Source: Tausonia pullulans
Lineage: Eukaryota > Basidiomycota > Tremellomycetes > Cystofilobasidiales > Mrakiaceae
Direction of reading: 5' to 3'
Assembly: GCA_951802195.1 (NCBI GenBank)
Contig: OX637638.1
Coordinates: 248,001-312,000 of the forward strand
Length of the DNA stretch: 64,000 nucleotides
Shown: piece by piece, positions 25,155-35,143 of the stretch
Layout: each line of letters starts with the position of its first letter
Position numbering within the stretch: position 1 is the stretch's first letter
Notes under the pieces: model-generated
What the model was told of the DNA's origin: nothing
The model's input: the letters and a program-made list of their open reading frames with translations, nothing else
Database searches by the model: none
Position numbers and translations under genes: made by a program

Positions 25155-26719
25155 ATGACCACCACCCAGATTGAAGTCCCAACCGCCAAGCTCAACACTG
25201 GCGCCGAGATCCCGCTCCTCGGCTTCGGAACATACCAGATCGACCAGAGCGCCATTGAATTCGCCCTCAAAGTGCGTCTTCCTCGCTCTCCTGCCCGCAT
25301 CATCATCGTTTGCGAGCTCACCATCTCCTTCGGTTTCCTCCAGGACGGTTACAAGCATTTCGACACGGGTGCGCCATGCCTGCGCCTATACATCTCTCTT
25401 TGAGTTCTACGTCTGACCTGCCTTTCCTCCTCTCTCCGCAAGCCGATATCTACGGTGCGCCTTCTCGGAGGGCACCCCTCCATCCTTGGGCGCGCGAGAT
25501 CTGACGACTGTCCCCTTTCGCAGGCACCGAAGAGGCTCTCGGGAAAGCCATCAAGGCCTCGGGCGTCGATCGCGAGTCCCTTTTCATCACCACGAAGCTC
25601 TGGCCCGACAGGCAGGGCAACGTTCGTGAGACGCTCGACAAGTCGCTCGAGCGGCTCGGGCTTGAGTATGTCGACCTCTACCTCATCCGTGAGTTTGTTA
25701 CCACTTTCCATGGCAAGTATAACTTGTAACAGAAGGCTCATACACGGCAACTTTCCTCAGACTGGCCGCAGACGTTCGACTCGAACGACGAGAGCCGGGC
25801 GAAGCCTCTGCCCTACGCGCCGGACCAGACTCCCTCGTTCCACACGGCGTGGAAGGAGATGTCCGAGATCTTCCGTGAGGGCAAGAAGGTCAAGGCTATC
25901 GGAGTTGTGAGTGATCGCTTTCTTAGACGACGAACGAGTCAAGATGCAAGTAGGTCGGTAGTCAGCTGCTGATGGCTAGATCCTATTCCCTCCCTAGTCC
26001 AACTTTTCCGAGAAGATCTTCGAGGAGCTCTTCGCCAAGGGAGGACCGGATGTTGTCATTCCTGCCGTTAACCAGGTAACATATTTTCCATCATGGTGTG
26101 AACGCGTGCAACATCGCTGACTTCTCTACGCCGCCATAGATTGAGCTCTCACCCGACCTGCCGCAGCACGAGCTCGTCGCCTACTGCACCAAGAAAGGTA
26201 TCCACTGCACGGCATGGGGACCTCTCGGTACGTCAAGCTTCGGAGACTGTCCTTCACTCCGCATACCGACTGACTAAGCTCTCTTTCATCTCTCACAGGT
26301 GGTCAGAACAACCGCTCATCGATCCTCGTGAGCCCGCTCGTTGAGGGAATGGCCAAGGCCCACGACTGCACGACGGGCCAGATCCTCATCGCTTGGGGCA
26401 TCCAGGTGAGCTACATGGCTCGGTGAAGATTCGAGAATGGCATTTGATTTTCCCACTCACAACACCCTTCCTTTCCCCCTCCCCTTCACCATAGCGCGGC
26501 ACCTCGACCCTCCCCAAGTCCTCCACCCCGAAGCGGATCTCGACAAACGGCAAGCTTATCAAGCTGACGGACGACGAGATGTCGGCGCTCAACGAGAAGT
26601 CGAGCAAGACCGACCACTCCAGCAACCCCAAGTCGGACTCGAAGCGTTTCCGGAATGGAGACGTGGCGAATGAGGAGGGCAAAATCTGGGGGTGGACGTT
26701 TGAGGAGATGGGCTGGTAG
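25155..26719 (+). CDS. Aldo-keto reductase
   Basis: NADPH-dependent carbonyl reductase of the AKR superfamily (fungal Gcy1/glycerol dehydrogenase or alcohol dehydrogenase type), cytosolic TIM barrel. The start [30 protein letters not shown] lies in exon 1 (25155-25271). The tetrad is complete: Asp and Tyr in [19 protein letters not shown], Lys in FITTKLWPD, His in [41 protein letters not shown] and [12 protein letters not shown] are the usual substrate- and cofactor-binding blocks. It ends [13 protein letters not shown]. About nine exons and some 320 aa, full length. The exact substrate cannot be read from sequence. Confidence 0.93.
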
Positions 26720-27041
26720 ACTGGGGAATTAAGTGGAGATGCGGCGCTTAGTGGGCGCGCGCACGGGGGGAGGGTTCTGAATAGATGATAAATGTGTAAC
26801 TCTGTTCTTCTCCTCCGCCTCCTACCTTGTAAATTCTCATAGGTCAACCCGTCTTCATTCATCGAGAGGCACTGCAATGTCACTCTCCCGTTGTCAAGAT
26901 CGCAGAGCGAGGACGCGTGGAGCTGCCCAAGCGCCGCTCTAATGTCCTTCGACCTCCATCACCTCTAACATCCCCCTCCTTCCCCTTCTCCCCCCAACCG
27001 CCCTCCCTACCTCTCTCCCTTCCTTCGACACTCAAACCACC
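26720..27041. other. RPT3 promoter region
   Basis: 322 bp between the aldo-keto reductase stop and the RPT3 start, same strand. CT-rich just before the RPT3 ATG (26950-27030), as in many fungal promoters. I did not see the yeast proteasome element GGTGGCAAA. Confidence 0.6.
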
Positions 27042-29156
27042 ATGGACGAGATTGGTATCCAGCTCGCAAAAGAAGACCCGACGTTCCCTTCAGTCGTCTC
27101 GGAGAAGACGCGGCTTCTCGCCTCACTCCCTCAGGCGGAGGAAGAGCTCTACGGCAAGTGGAAGCGGCTCGAGGGCCACGAGGAATTCCTTGATCTGCAG
27201 GAGGTACGTTCAAAACTCTCATATAATTTAGGAGGCTACTTTGACCTGGGGGTTGGAGGTAGAGGTAGGGAGAGGACGACGAGGGTGGGCAGGTGGAGGG
27301 GGAGAGACGTCAGCACGATGGCGTGTCCGGCTCGTTCTCGCCTTCCGGCTTCCCAGAAGCGCTCAGACACTGTCAGCCTCTAACGATGGTCTTGCCTCGC
27401 CTGTTTCTTGCTCGGCGATGTTGTCGTGTCATTGAAGCGGCTGGGCGACCACCCTCTCGAGCGCGTTCCCTCGCGCTCTGCCATCGTCACGACGTTTGTC
27501 TGGCTGGTCGAGACCCCTCTCTCCTCCTCGCATTCTACCCGACGTTGGCGTCAGACGGCCTGCCCGTAATGTCCCCGTTGTCTTCCATGCTGGATCGCGT
27601 CTCATCAATCTCGGACGTCCCTCATCCGCGCGCGATTGCTGAACCGATCATTCTGCCTGCTTGCCTGTTCGGCCCTGGAACCGACAGGAGTATATCATTT
27701 ACGAGACGCACAACCTTCGGCGTGAGCTGCTTCGAGCACAGGAGGAAGTTAAGCGGATTCAGGTGTGTTTCTCCTTCACTTCAGCTGGCCGAGAGCTTGT
27801 GTCGCGCTTGCTCGCCCATTGACGTCGCGCGTCGTCTCATTGCCTCGTCATCCACCCGCTCGCTCGTCCCAGAGTGTCCCCTTGGTCATTGGCCAGTTCC
27901 TCGAGCCGATAGATGAGAAGTCTGGAATCGTTGGAAGCACGACTGGTACGTCCTCTCTCCCTCCTTACATACGCGTTCTTCGCGTGCGCGTCAGGCTGAC
28001 CGACCTCTCCCCTCCCTCCCTCGCCCAGGTTCTAATTATGTTGTCCGCATCCTCTCCACTCTCGACCGGGAGCTCCTCAAGCCCTCGTCCTCGGTCGCCC
28101 TCCACCGGCACTCGCATTCCCTCGTCGATATCCTTCCGCCTGAAGCCGACTCATCGATCGCGCTCCTCCGGCCAGAGGACCGTCCGGACGTCAAGTACTC
28201 GGACATTGGAGGCATGGACAGCCAGAAGCAGGAGATCCGGGAGGCCGTCGAGCTGGCTATCACGGAGGTAAGCTCCTGCGCGCGCTCGATTGACTCTTGA
28301 TCGTGTTTGACAAAGGGCGCGTCTGCTCTCCTCTTAGTTCGACCTTTACCACAAGATCGGAATCGACCCTCCGCGAGGTGTCCTCCTCTACGGCCCGCCA
28401 GGGACGGGAAAGACGATGCTTGTCAAGGCCGTCGCGAACGCGACCTCGGCGGCGTTCATTCGTGTCGTCGGATCTGAGTTTGTCCAGAAGTATCTTGGAG
28501 AGGTCGGTCTGCTTCCCCGATGACATTTGCACGCACGAGTACACTTGCTGACGTCGTTTCGCAGGGCCCCCGTATGGTCCGCGACGTCTTCCGCCTTGCC
28601 CGGGAGAACGCCCCGGCCATCATCTTCATTGACGAAGTCGACGCTATTGCGACCAAGCGATTCGACGCCCAGACGGGCGCGGACCGCGAGGTCCAGCGTA
28701 TCCTCCTCGAGCTCCTCAACCAGATGGACGGCTTTGACCAGGGAGCCAACGTCAAGGTCATCATGGCGACGAACCGACAGGACACGCTCGACCCTGCTCT
28801 TCTCCGTCCGGGACGACTCGACCGCAAGATCGAGTTCCCGTTGCCTTCGAGGCGGGAGAAGCGACTCATCTTCCAGACTATCACGGGCACTATGAACCTG
28901 GCGCCGGATGTCGATCTCGAGGACTATGTCTCGAGGCCTGATAAGCTCTCGTCGGCGGACATCGCGTCGATTTGCCAGGGGGCCGGTCTCCAGGCCGTGA
29001 GGAAGAATCGATACGTCATCCTGCCGGTCGACTTTGAGGAGTCGTACAAGAAGAGCGTCAAGAAGAGCGACGATGTGCTCGAGTTCTGTGGGTGCCTCTC
29101 GAGCTCGAGTGATGGGTTCCACAGCTGACCGAATGTCCCCTCTCACAGACCGCTGA
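27042..29156 (+). CDS. RPT3: 26S proteasome ATPase subunit Rpt3
   Basis: AAA+ ATPase of the 19S base ring (Rpt3, S6b, PSMC4). Starts [19 protein letters not shown] at 27042. An N-terminal coiled coil continues with [20 protein letters not shown], then [19 protein letters not shown] in the OB domain. The ATPase has Walker A GPPGTGKT, Walker [17 protein letters not shown], the SRH region [22 protein letters not shown] and the pore-loop block [17 protein letters not shown]. The last intron splits the codon for the penultimate residue, and the protein ends FYR, an HbYX-like tail matching the Rpt3 terminus (FYK in yeast), which supports the chosen final exon. Close to the usual ~415 aa. Intron 1 (about 27.20-27.69 kb) is near 480 nt, far longer than the other introns. 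Confidence 0.96.
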
Positions 29157-29719
29157 GAGCTGGACGTCATCGTCGGAGAACGGGGACAGACAGACGGAAG
29201 GCGGAGGAAGATTATCATATGGCCTGCTTTTCAGCCATCAGCCGCCGGCACAGAAAGCGGCGACCCGGGATATGGAGCGCGCGACATTCGCATTCGGAGT
29301 GATGGTTGCAAGCAGCGCGTGTGGATAACGATCCCTGCCTTCGGGCGGAGCGGGCCGCGGGCCGCCCATTCTCGTTGTGACCTGCCATGTCACTCCTCGT
29401 CCAGCTGGCTGGCTTGGCCCCCTGGCCTGCCTCGCACCGCCCTGTTCCACTTGCAAAGAGCGCCGGAATTTCACGAGCATCCGGGGGGAATGCTCTCTGT
29501 CGAACTAGTCTGTGATGACGGTGACGGGACCGCCGGACCTCCGTTCGGTGTCCACCTTGCAAGCATTCCGAAGCGGTAAGAGCAGCCGCGCTGGTGTTTC
29601 GGAATCGCCGACGCCATCGCGTGCTCGACTTTCAGAGAGAACGCCTCGCCCGTCCTTTTCGACTCGACCCCTTCCGTGCGACGTCCACCTTCTCTCTTTC
29701 CTCTCCTCCTTCTCACGCC
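29157..29719. other. SQR upstream region
   Basis: 563 bp between RPT3 and the sulfide:quinone oxidoreductase, same strand. No gene, repeat or recognised binding site; the last ~80 bp are CT-rich. Confidence 0.6.
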
Positions 29720-31597
29720 ATGTCCCTTCGCTCGGCCTCTCGCCTCTACGCTACTGCCGCCTCGTGAGCCGTCTGGCTCTCAATGCTGCCCGCCGCGGGC
29801 CGGAATCTGATACAGCCCTCGCTCCCTCTCTCTTTCTCGCTTGGCTTTCCGTCGCCTTCCCCGCACCGTCGTCTGCACGACAGGGCCGTCTCGACGGGCC
29901 ACCACAAGGTTGTTGTCGTTGGAGCTGGAAGCGCCGGAGTCTCGGTGGCCAACATGCTCGTCAGTCGCTGGCGTCTCCGCGCGCTCTCACTTCTCCGATT
30001 CATGCTGACGACCGTGTGCTTGTTCGACTCCCCTTAGTACAACCGCTTCGCCCGGGACGGTGTCACCCTCGGCCAGGGCGACATTGCCCTCGTCGACGGT
30101 TCGCAGTACAACCACTACCAGCCCGGCTGGACGCTCGTCGGCGCTGGCCTCGCCAACAAGGAGCGCCTCCGTCGACCGATCGCCTCCCTCCTCCCGGACC
30201 ACCTCACCCTCCACCCCTCGCACGCCGCCACCTTCAACCCGTCGGCCAACTCGCTGACGCTCCAGTCGGGCGAAAAGCTCTCGTACGATTACCTCATCGT
30301 CTGCCCGGGTCTTCAGACCAATTTCGGCGCTATCAAGGGTCTCGAGGCCGCCCTCAAGGAGGGGACTGCCAAGTCCAAGGTCGGATCGATCTACAGCTAC
30401 GACACGTGCGACCAGGTCTGGGACGGCATCCAGAACTTTGAGGGCTCCAAGGCCATCTTCACCCAGCCCAAGGGCATCATCAAGTGTGCCGGTGGGTGCT
30501 GGAGTCATCGCGTTTCGATGGCTTGGGTTTCGCTTGGAATCTGAACCTGTCTCTTTTCTCCTCCCCTCTCTGAGTGCAGGCGCCCCCCAGAAGGTGATGT
30601 GGATGGCTCGCCACAAGTTCCAAAAGGACGACAAGGACGTCTCCGTCGAGTTTGCCAGCGGCATGGTGGGTGATCAGCATATCCCCGTTCGGCCTTGCAC
30701 GTCACGACCCACTGACGCCTTCGCCGTAGCCCGCCATGTTCGGAGTCCCCAAGTACAGCAAGGCGCTCTCGGCGCTCGCGGAGGAGCGTGGCGTCCAGGT
30801 CTCGCTCAACCAGAACCTCGTCGAGGTCTCCCACGCGGACCGCAAGGCCGTCTTTGAGACGGACTCCGGAGAGACGATCACGAAGGACTTTGACTTCCTC
30901 CACGTCGTTCCTCCCCAGGGCCCGCTCAACGCGCTCAAGGCACGCATGCTCTCGTCACGTTCGGTTTGCTTCCTCCCTACCTTGACTGACTTTACTTTGC
31001 CCTCGCCTGCCTTCTTCTGCAGAACGCCCCCATCACCGACGAGTCCGGCTACGTCACGGTCGACCAGGCGACGCTCCGCCACACCCAGTACCCGAACATC
31101 TTTGCCCTCGGCGACGCTTCGTCGCTCCCGACGTCCAAGACGGCTGCCGCGGTTACGGCGCAGACGCCCGTGGTGGTGGAGAACCTCTACGCGGCGATGG
31201 AGGGCCGGAGCCTGCTCGCCAAATACGACGGCTACAGTGAGTGATGCCTCTCGCTCGCCTGTCTTGAGATGGAGAGACGCTGACGCTTGGCCTGGCTGGA
31301 TAGCCTCGTGCCCCCTCCTCACCGGCTACGGCGAGCTCATGCTGTGGGTTGCTCGATTCTCCCTCGCTCGACGGGTCGTTCGTTTTCTCAGCTGACTCCT
31401 CCCGCAGCGCCGAGTTCAAGTACGGCGGCATCCCCGACGAGACGTTCGCCAAGTACGGCTTCGACCAGGCCAAGCCGAACCGGCTCTTCTACCACCTCAA
31501 GAAGGACGTCTTCCCGCGGGCGTACTTTGACCTCATGATGAAGGGCCAGTGGTACGGCCGGACGGGCCTCTTCGCGCCTGCTGTGCCCAAGGCGTAG
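29720..31597 (+). CDS. SQR: Sulfide:quinone oxidoreductase, mitochondrial
   Basis: Flavoprotein that oxidises hydrogen sulfide and passes electrons to ubiquinone at the inner mitochondrial membrane (S. pombe hmt2 / animal SQOR type). The first exon encodes a basic, Ser/Ala/Arg-rich presequence (MSLRSASRLYATAAS). The intron most consistent with phase runs from 29764 to 29882 and joins it to AVSTGHHKVVVVGAGSAGVSVANML, the FAD dinucleotide motif. Later blocks are QYNHYQPGWTLVGAGL, SYDYLIVCPGLQTNF, FTQPKGIIKCAGAPQKVMW, FPHVVPPQGP-like FDFLHVVPPQGPLNAL, FALGDASSLPTSKTAAAV and TSCPLLTGYGELMLAEF. Cysteines in the CPG, KCAG and SCPLL motifs are the expected redox residues. About nine exons, full length, roughly 450 aa. 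The first exon boundary is the least certain point. Confidence 0.93.
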
Positions 31598-32067
31598 GGC
31601 GTTGATATGTTTAGATGCGAATCGATGATGACTTGCTGAGCGCGAACTGCTCGAGAGGACCTGCCTCCGCCGCACACACTGGCCTTCTGATGGCGACGCC
31701 AGACGCGGAGGGACCGCCCGGCTGGCTGGCTCACGTTGCCACGCGCGACGCGCCCTGCCGTCGCCTCGCTGTCTCGCGCCGAAAAGTTGCGGCTCGAGTC
31801 TCGCTGGCCTTGTTCACCTCAAGCGTCCATCCACCTCTCCTTCTCCTTCTTCTCTCTCCCTCCGCTCCTCCCTCCACGCTTCCTCTCCTCCCGTCTCTCC
31901 CCTCCCTCCTCCTCCCCGCCCCGCCGCCCCCCTCCCCTTTCGACCCGACCGCCTCTCGTCCGCCCCGCCGCCTTCCTCCCACCCCGTCTTCCTCCGACTC
32001 TCCGGCCCGTCCTTCTTCCGCGTCCTTCCCCGCATCTACGTCCCCTCGTTTGGCTCTTCTCTCTACC
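31598..32067. other. KH-protein gene upstream region
   Basis: 470 bp between SQR and the KH gene. Strongly pyrimidine-rich from about 31825 to 32060, with long CTCC/TTCTC runs up to the start codon, like the promoter-leader of highly expressed fungal genes. No other feature. Confidence 0.6.
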
Positions 32068-34401
32068 ATGTCTGCCGGTGAGTCCACGCGCCAGCGTGGT
32101 TGGGCCGAGGATGGCAGCCAGGGAGGCGCGCGCCATCTTGTGTGCCGTTGATCGCGCGAGCCCCGAACAACGACGACAGACCATCATCTGATCCTTCCGT
32201 CCCCCTTTCACGGACCCATCCACCCCCCCCCCCCCCCCCCAGCCCCCACCTCCCCCGAGAACGCCACGACCTCCCCCTCCGCCGCCTCGAACGAGCAGCA
32301 GCAGTCGGACTCCCCAGCTGCTGCCCACCAGGACGGCGCGCCTTCCTCCCCGAGCGGCGAGGAGCCCGTCGGGGACGACAACCTGACGCTTCGGGCCCTC
32401 GTCTCAACCAAGGAGGCTGGTGTCATCATCGGTTAGTCCGTGTCCGCCAGCTTTTCCGCCCGTCAGTTTTTTTTTCTCGGTCAACAAGGGGCAGCCAGGA
32501 GGGGTGGTTGGAAAAGGGAGAAATTAGGGAAGGGCAAGCATAGAAGGACCGTTTCGTCCTCATTCGGACGCGTTTCCATCGTCAAGCCTTTCTCTCTCTT
32601 TCTCTCTGGACAATCCCGCTTCTGCCAGTCCTCATCGAGCCACGAGCGATGTGGAGGTCTGGGTTCTCGGGCACGTCCTGTCACGCCCGCAGAGCCTTGC
32701 ACCTCCCCTCGTTCTCTCGCTTCCCTTTATCTATCCCAGTCCCACGCCCAAGTCAAGGCCTTCTGCGCTTGTCTCCCCCCAACTTCCGTTGGGAGGGGCA
32801 ATACCACCTACGCATTGAAGATCTGTTACGCGCGTGGAAGAACGAAACCCGCTTCCACCGGTCGTCCTCTTCGGGGGAGGACCGGCCTATGCCCCACCCG
32901 ACCGGCCTCGTTATGAGGTTTCCGGACGTGGCCAACCAAAGCTTCGTCATCCGTCTTGGGTGGCGAGGTGAGGGGCGCCGGGGGTGTTTGGTCCGTCTCC
33001 TCTTATTTGGAGGGGCAGTGTTTTGTCGGTCCATCTTTGAGGGCTCTTTTTCGCCAGACCATCTAGGTTGCTTCATGTGCGAGGGTTCTCTAGACCGATG
33101 AACAGACATTCCATTCCCTCTTTCCTTCGTTCTCTTGTCTCTGTTTTTTTTTTTTTTTTCTTGCAGTCCCTTCTCGGCTCTTCGTTCTGAGAGTATATGC
33201 TAACTTGATCTGACCTTCCCCCATGCCGTCTTTCCCAGGTAAGGCCGGCAAGAACGTCGCCGACCTTCGCGAGCTCACGGGTGTCAAGGCCGGTGTCTCC
33301 AAGGTCGTCCAGGGCGTCAACGACCGGGTCCTCTCCATCTCCGGCTCGCTTGAGTCGGTCGCCTACGTGAGTTCTCACACGCGTCCCCCCCTCTCCTTCT
33401 CCTTCAGAAGACTGATCTTCGTCCGTCCGTCCCTCCTTCAGGCCTACTCTGAGATTGCTCGCCAGCTTCTCGAGACTCCTCTTGCCGCCGACAACCTCCC
33501 CTCCCCTCCTCCGAACGCCTTCACCTCCGTCCGTCTCCTCATCTCGCACAACCTCATGGGCACCGTCATTGGTCGCTCCGGTCTCAAGATCAAGCACATT
33601 CAGGACGTCTCGGGTGCGCGTATGGTTGCTTCCAAGGAGATGCTCCCTCAGTCCACGGAGCGCGTCGTTGAGGTTCAGGGAACGACCGAGGCGATCAAGG
33701 CGGCGGTGTCCGAGATTGGAAGGTGCCTCATTGATGACTGGGAGAGGGGTCAGGGCACCGTCCTGTACCACCCTGGTTCGGGAGGTGACGCTGGTGTGCT
33801 TGCTGGAGGAGGAGCGAGCGCTCCGGGTGTCGTTGTTGGGCGCAGGCCGAGCGCTGCCGCTGGTGCTCCTCCTACTGGTGGATTCGCCGTCGGCGGAGGA
33901 GGAGCCCTCGGTGCCATCGGTGGCTTCCCCCCCGCCCCTTCTCCGGCTGTCAACCAGAACAACCGGAGGCAGTCCCAGCAGCCTCAGCAGCAGCAGCAGC
34001 AGGGCAGCAACGGCTCCATCGCCGTCGCCTCCCCCTCGGCGGCTCTCCCCTCCGACGGCTCGCTGAGGACCCAGAACATCTCGATCCCGAGCGACATGGT
34101 CGGCTGCATCATGTGGGTGGTCCGCTCGTTTTGGTTCTGGTCTTGAAGCACACTTCTTTGCTGACTTTTTCCCCTCTCTCTGCTGTCCAGTGGCCGCGCC
34201 GGCTCCAAGATCACTGAGATCCGCCGTCTCTCGGGCTCCAAGATCTCCATCGCCAAGGTCCCCCACGACGAGACCGGCGAGCGCATGTTCACCATCGTCG
34301 GCACGCCCGAGTCGAACGAGAAGGCCCTCTTCCTCCTCTACAACCAGCTCGAGAGCGAGAAGACACGCCGCGTCGAGGGCGCCGACGCCGCGGACGAGTA
34401 A
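32068..34401 (+). CDS. Triple-KH RNA-binding protein (PCBP/Rnc1/Pbp2 type)
   Basis: RNA-binding protein with three KH domains, the layout of poly(C)-binding proteins and fungal Rnc1, Hek2 and Pbp2, which control mRNA stability and localisation. Exon 1 encodes only MSA plus one base (32068-32077). Exon 2 begins at 32243 after an 18-C tract. KH1 has the loop GKAG (ALVSTKEAGVIIGKAGKN), KH2 GRSG (LLISHNLMGTVIGRSGLK) and KH3 GRAG (ISIPSDMVGCIIGRAGSK). KH2 and KH3 are separated by a Gly/Ala-rich and Gln-rich linker. The protein ends RRVEGADAADE, about 390 aa. Intron 2 (about 32.43-33.24 kb) is near 800 nt and unusually long. A long antisense open frame over this gene is a composition effect. Confidence 0.92.
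32223..32240 (+). repeat. C18 tract at the intron-1 acceptor
   Basis: Eighteen consecutive Cs immediately before the AG (32241-32242) that ends intron 1 of the triple-KH gene. It replaces the usual U-rich polypyrimidine tract. Confidence 0.9.
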
Positions 34402-35143
34402 ATACAATAAATAAATAAAAAGGGGAGAGGTCTTCGTTGCCCTTTCTCCTTTTTCCTCGCTCTAGGTCTCTCCCTTCTCACCTACACCCTTCTCTTTCGA
34501 TTTCTTAGCGGGTTTTTGCCTCTCACCTTGACCCGCTATCTCTTCTCCTCTCTCCCTCCCCTTTATTTTTCGTTCATCAAAACTCCCTATGCCTCCCCTT
34601 CGATCCGACCTCCTCCCCTCCTCTCCCTTCCAAGCCCACCCTTCGTTGCTGCTTCAGCCCTTTCGTCGTTTCGTCGTTTTCCCCTGTCTCTCTCTCTCTC
34701 TCCCTCTCTTACCCTTTTCAAGCTCATGTATAACACGAACGAAAAATTGATTAGGTCGGAAGGGACGCGGGGGGGGGGGGATTTTCAGCACTTTTTTTTT
34801 CCCCCTCTGGGTATACTGATGTCCTTCTCCGTCATCCGTCCCAACATTCCCCCTCCCCAGACATCCGGGAGGGCAGGAGAGAGAACAGAAGACACAGAGC
34901 GAGAGAAAGTGGACTGCATCTTGCTTGGCCCACCGATGACTGTTGTCCGTCCGTGCGATCCTCCCCCCCCCCCCCCCCCCGCCCCTTCCCTAGAAAGATA
35001 AAGAACAGAGGAAATATAAAGAGAGAGGAAAGCAAGACCAAAATAAGGAAATAAAACAAAACGGGAAAAACTCAAGTCCTTCCTGGGAGGAGATCGATCG
35101 ATCGATCGATCCAACCCCCCCCCCCCCCCCCCCCCCCCCCAAT
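34402..35143. other. Convergent 3' region with homopolymer tracts
   Basis: 742 bp between the stops of the KH gene (+) and the CAP10-like gene (-), so it holds both 3' UTRs. It contains G12 (34769-34780), T9 (34792-34800), C18 (34963-34980), about five GATC units (35092-35110) and C26 (35115-35140), the last ending three bases before the CAP10-like stop codon. No coding frame. Confidence 0.7.
35115..35140. repeat. C26 homopolymer
   Basis: Uninterrupted run of 26 Cs (Gs on the minus strand) just past the stop codon of the CAP10-like gene. Length may be affected by sequencing error or slippage. Confidence 0.85.

Noticed and set aside
33073-34407. 444-codon minus-strand open frame over the KH gene
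   Set aside because: It is antisense to a well-supported spliced gene. GC-rich, C-ending codons suppress stops on the opposite strand, and the product is low complexity with no family motif.
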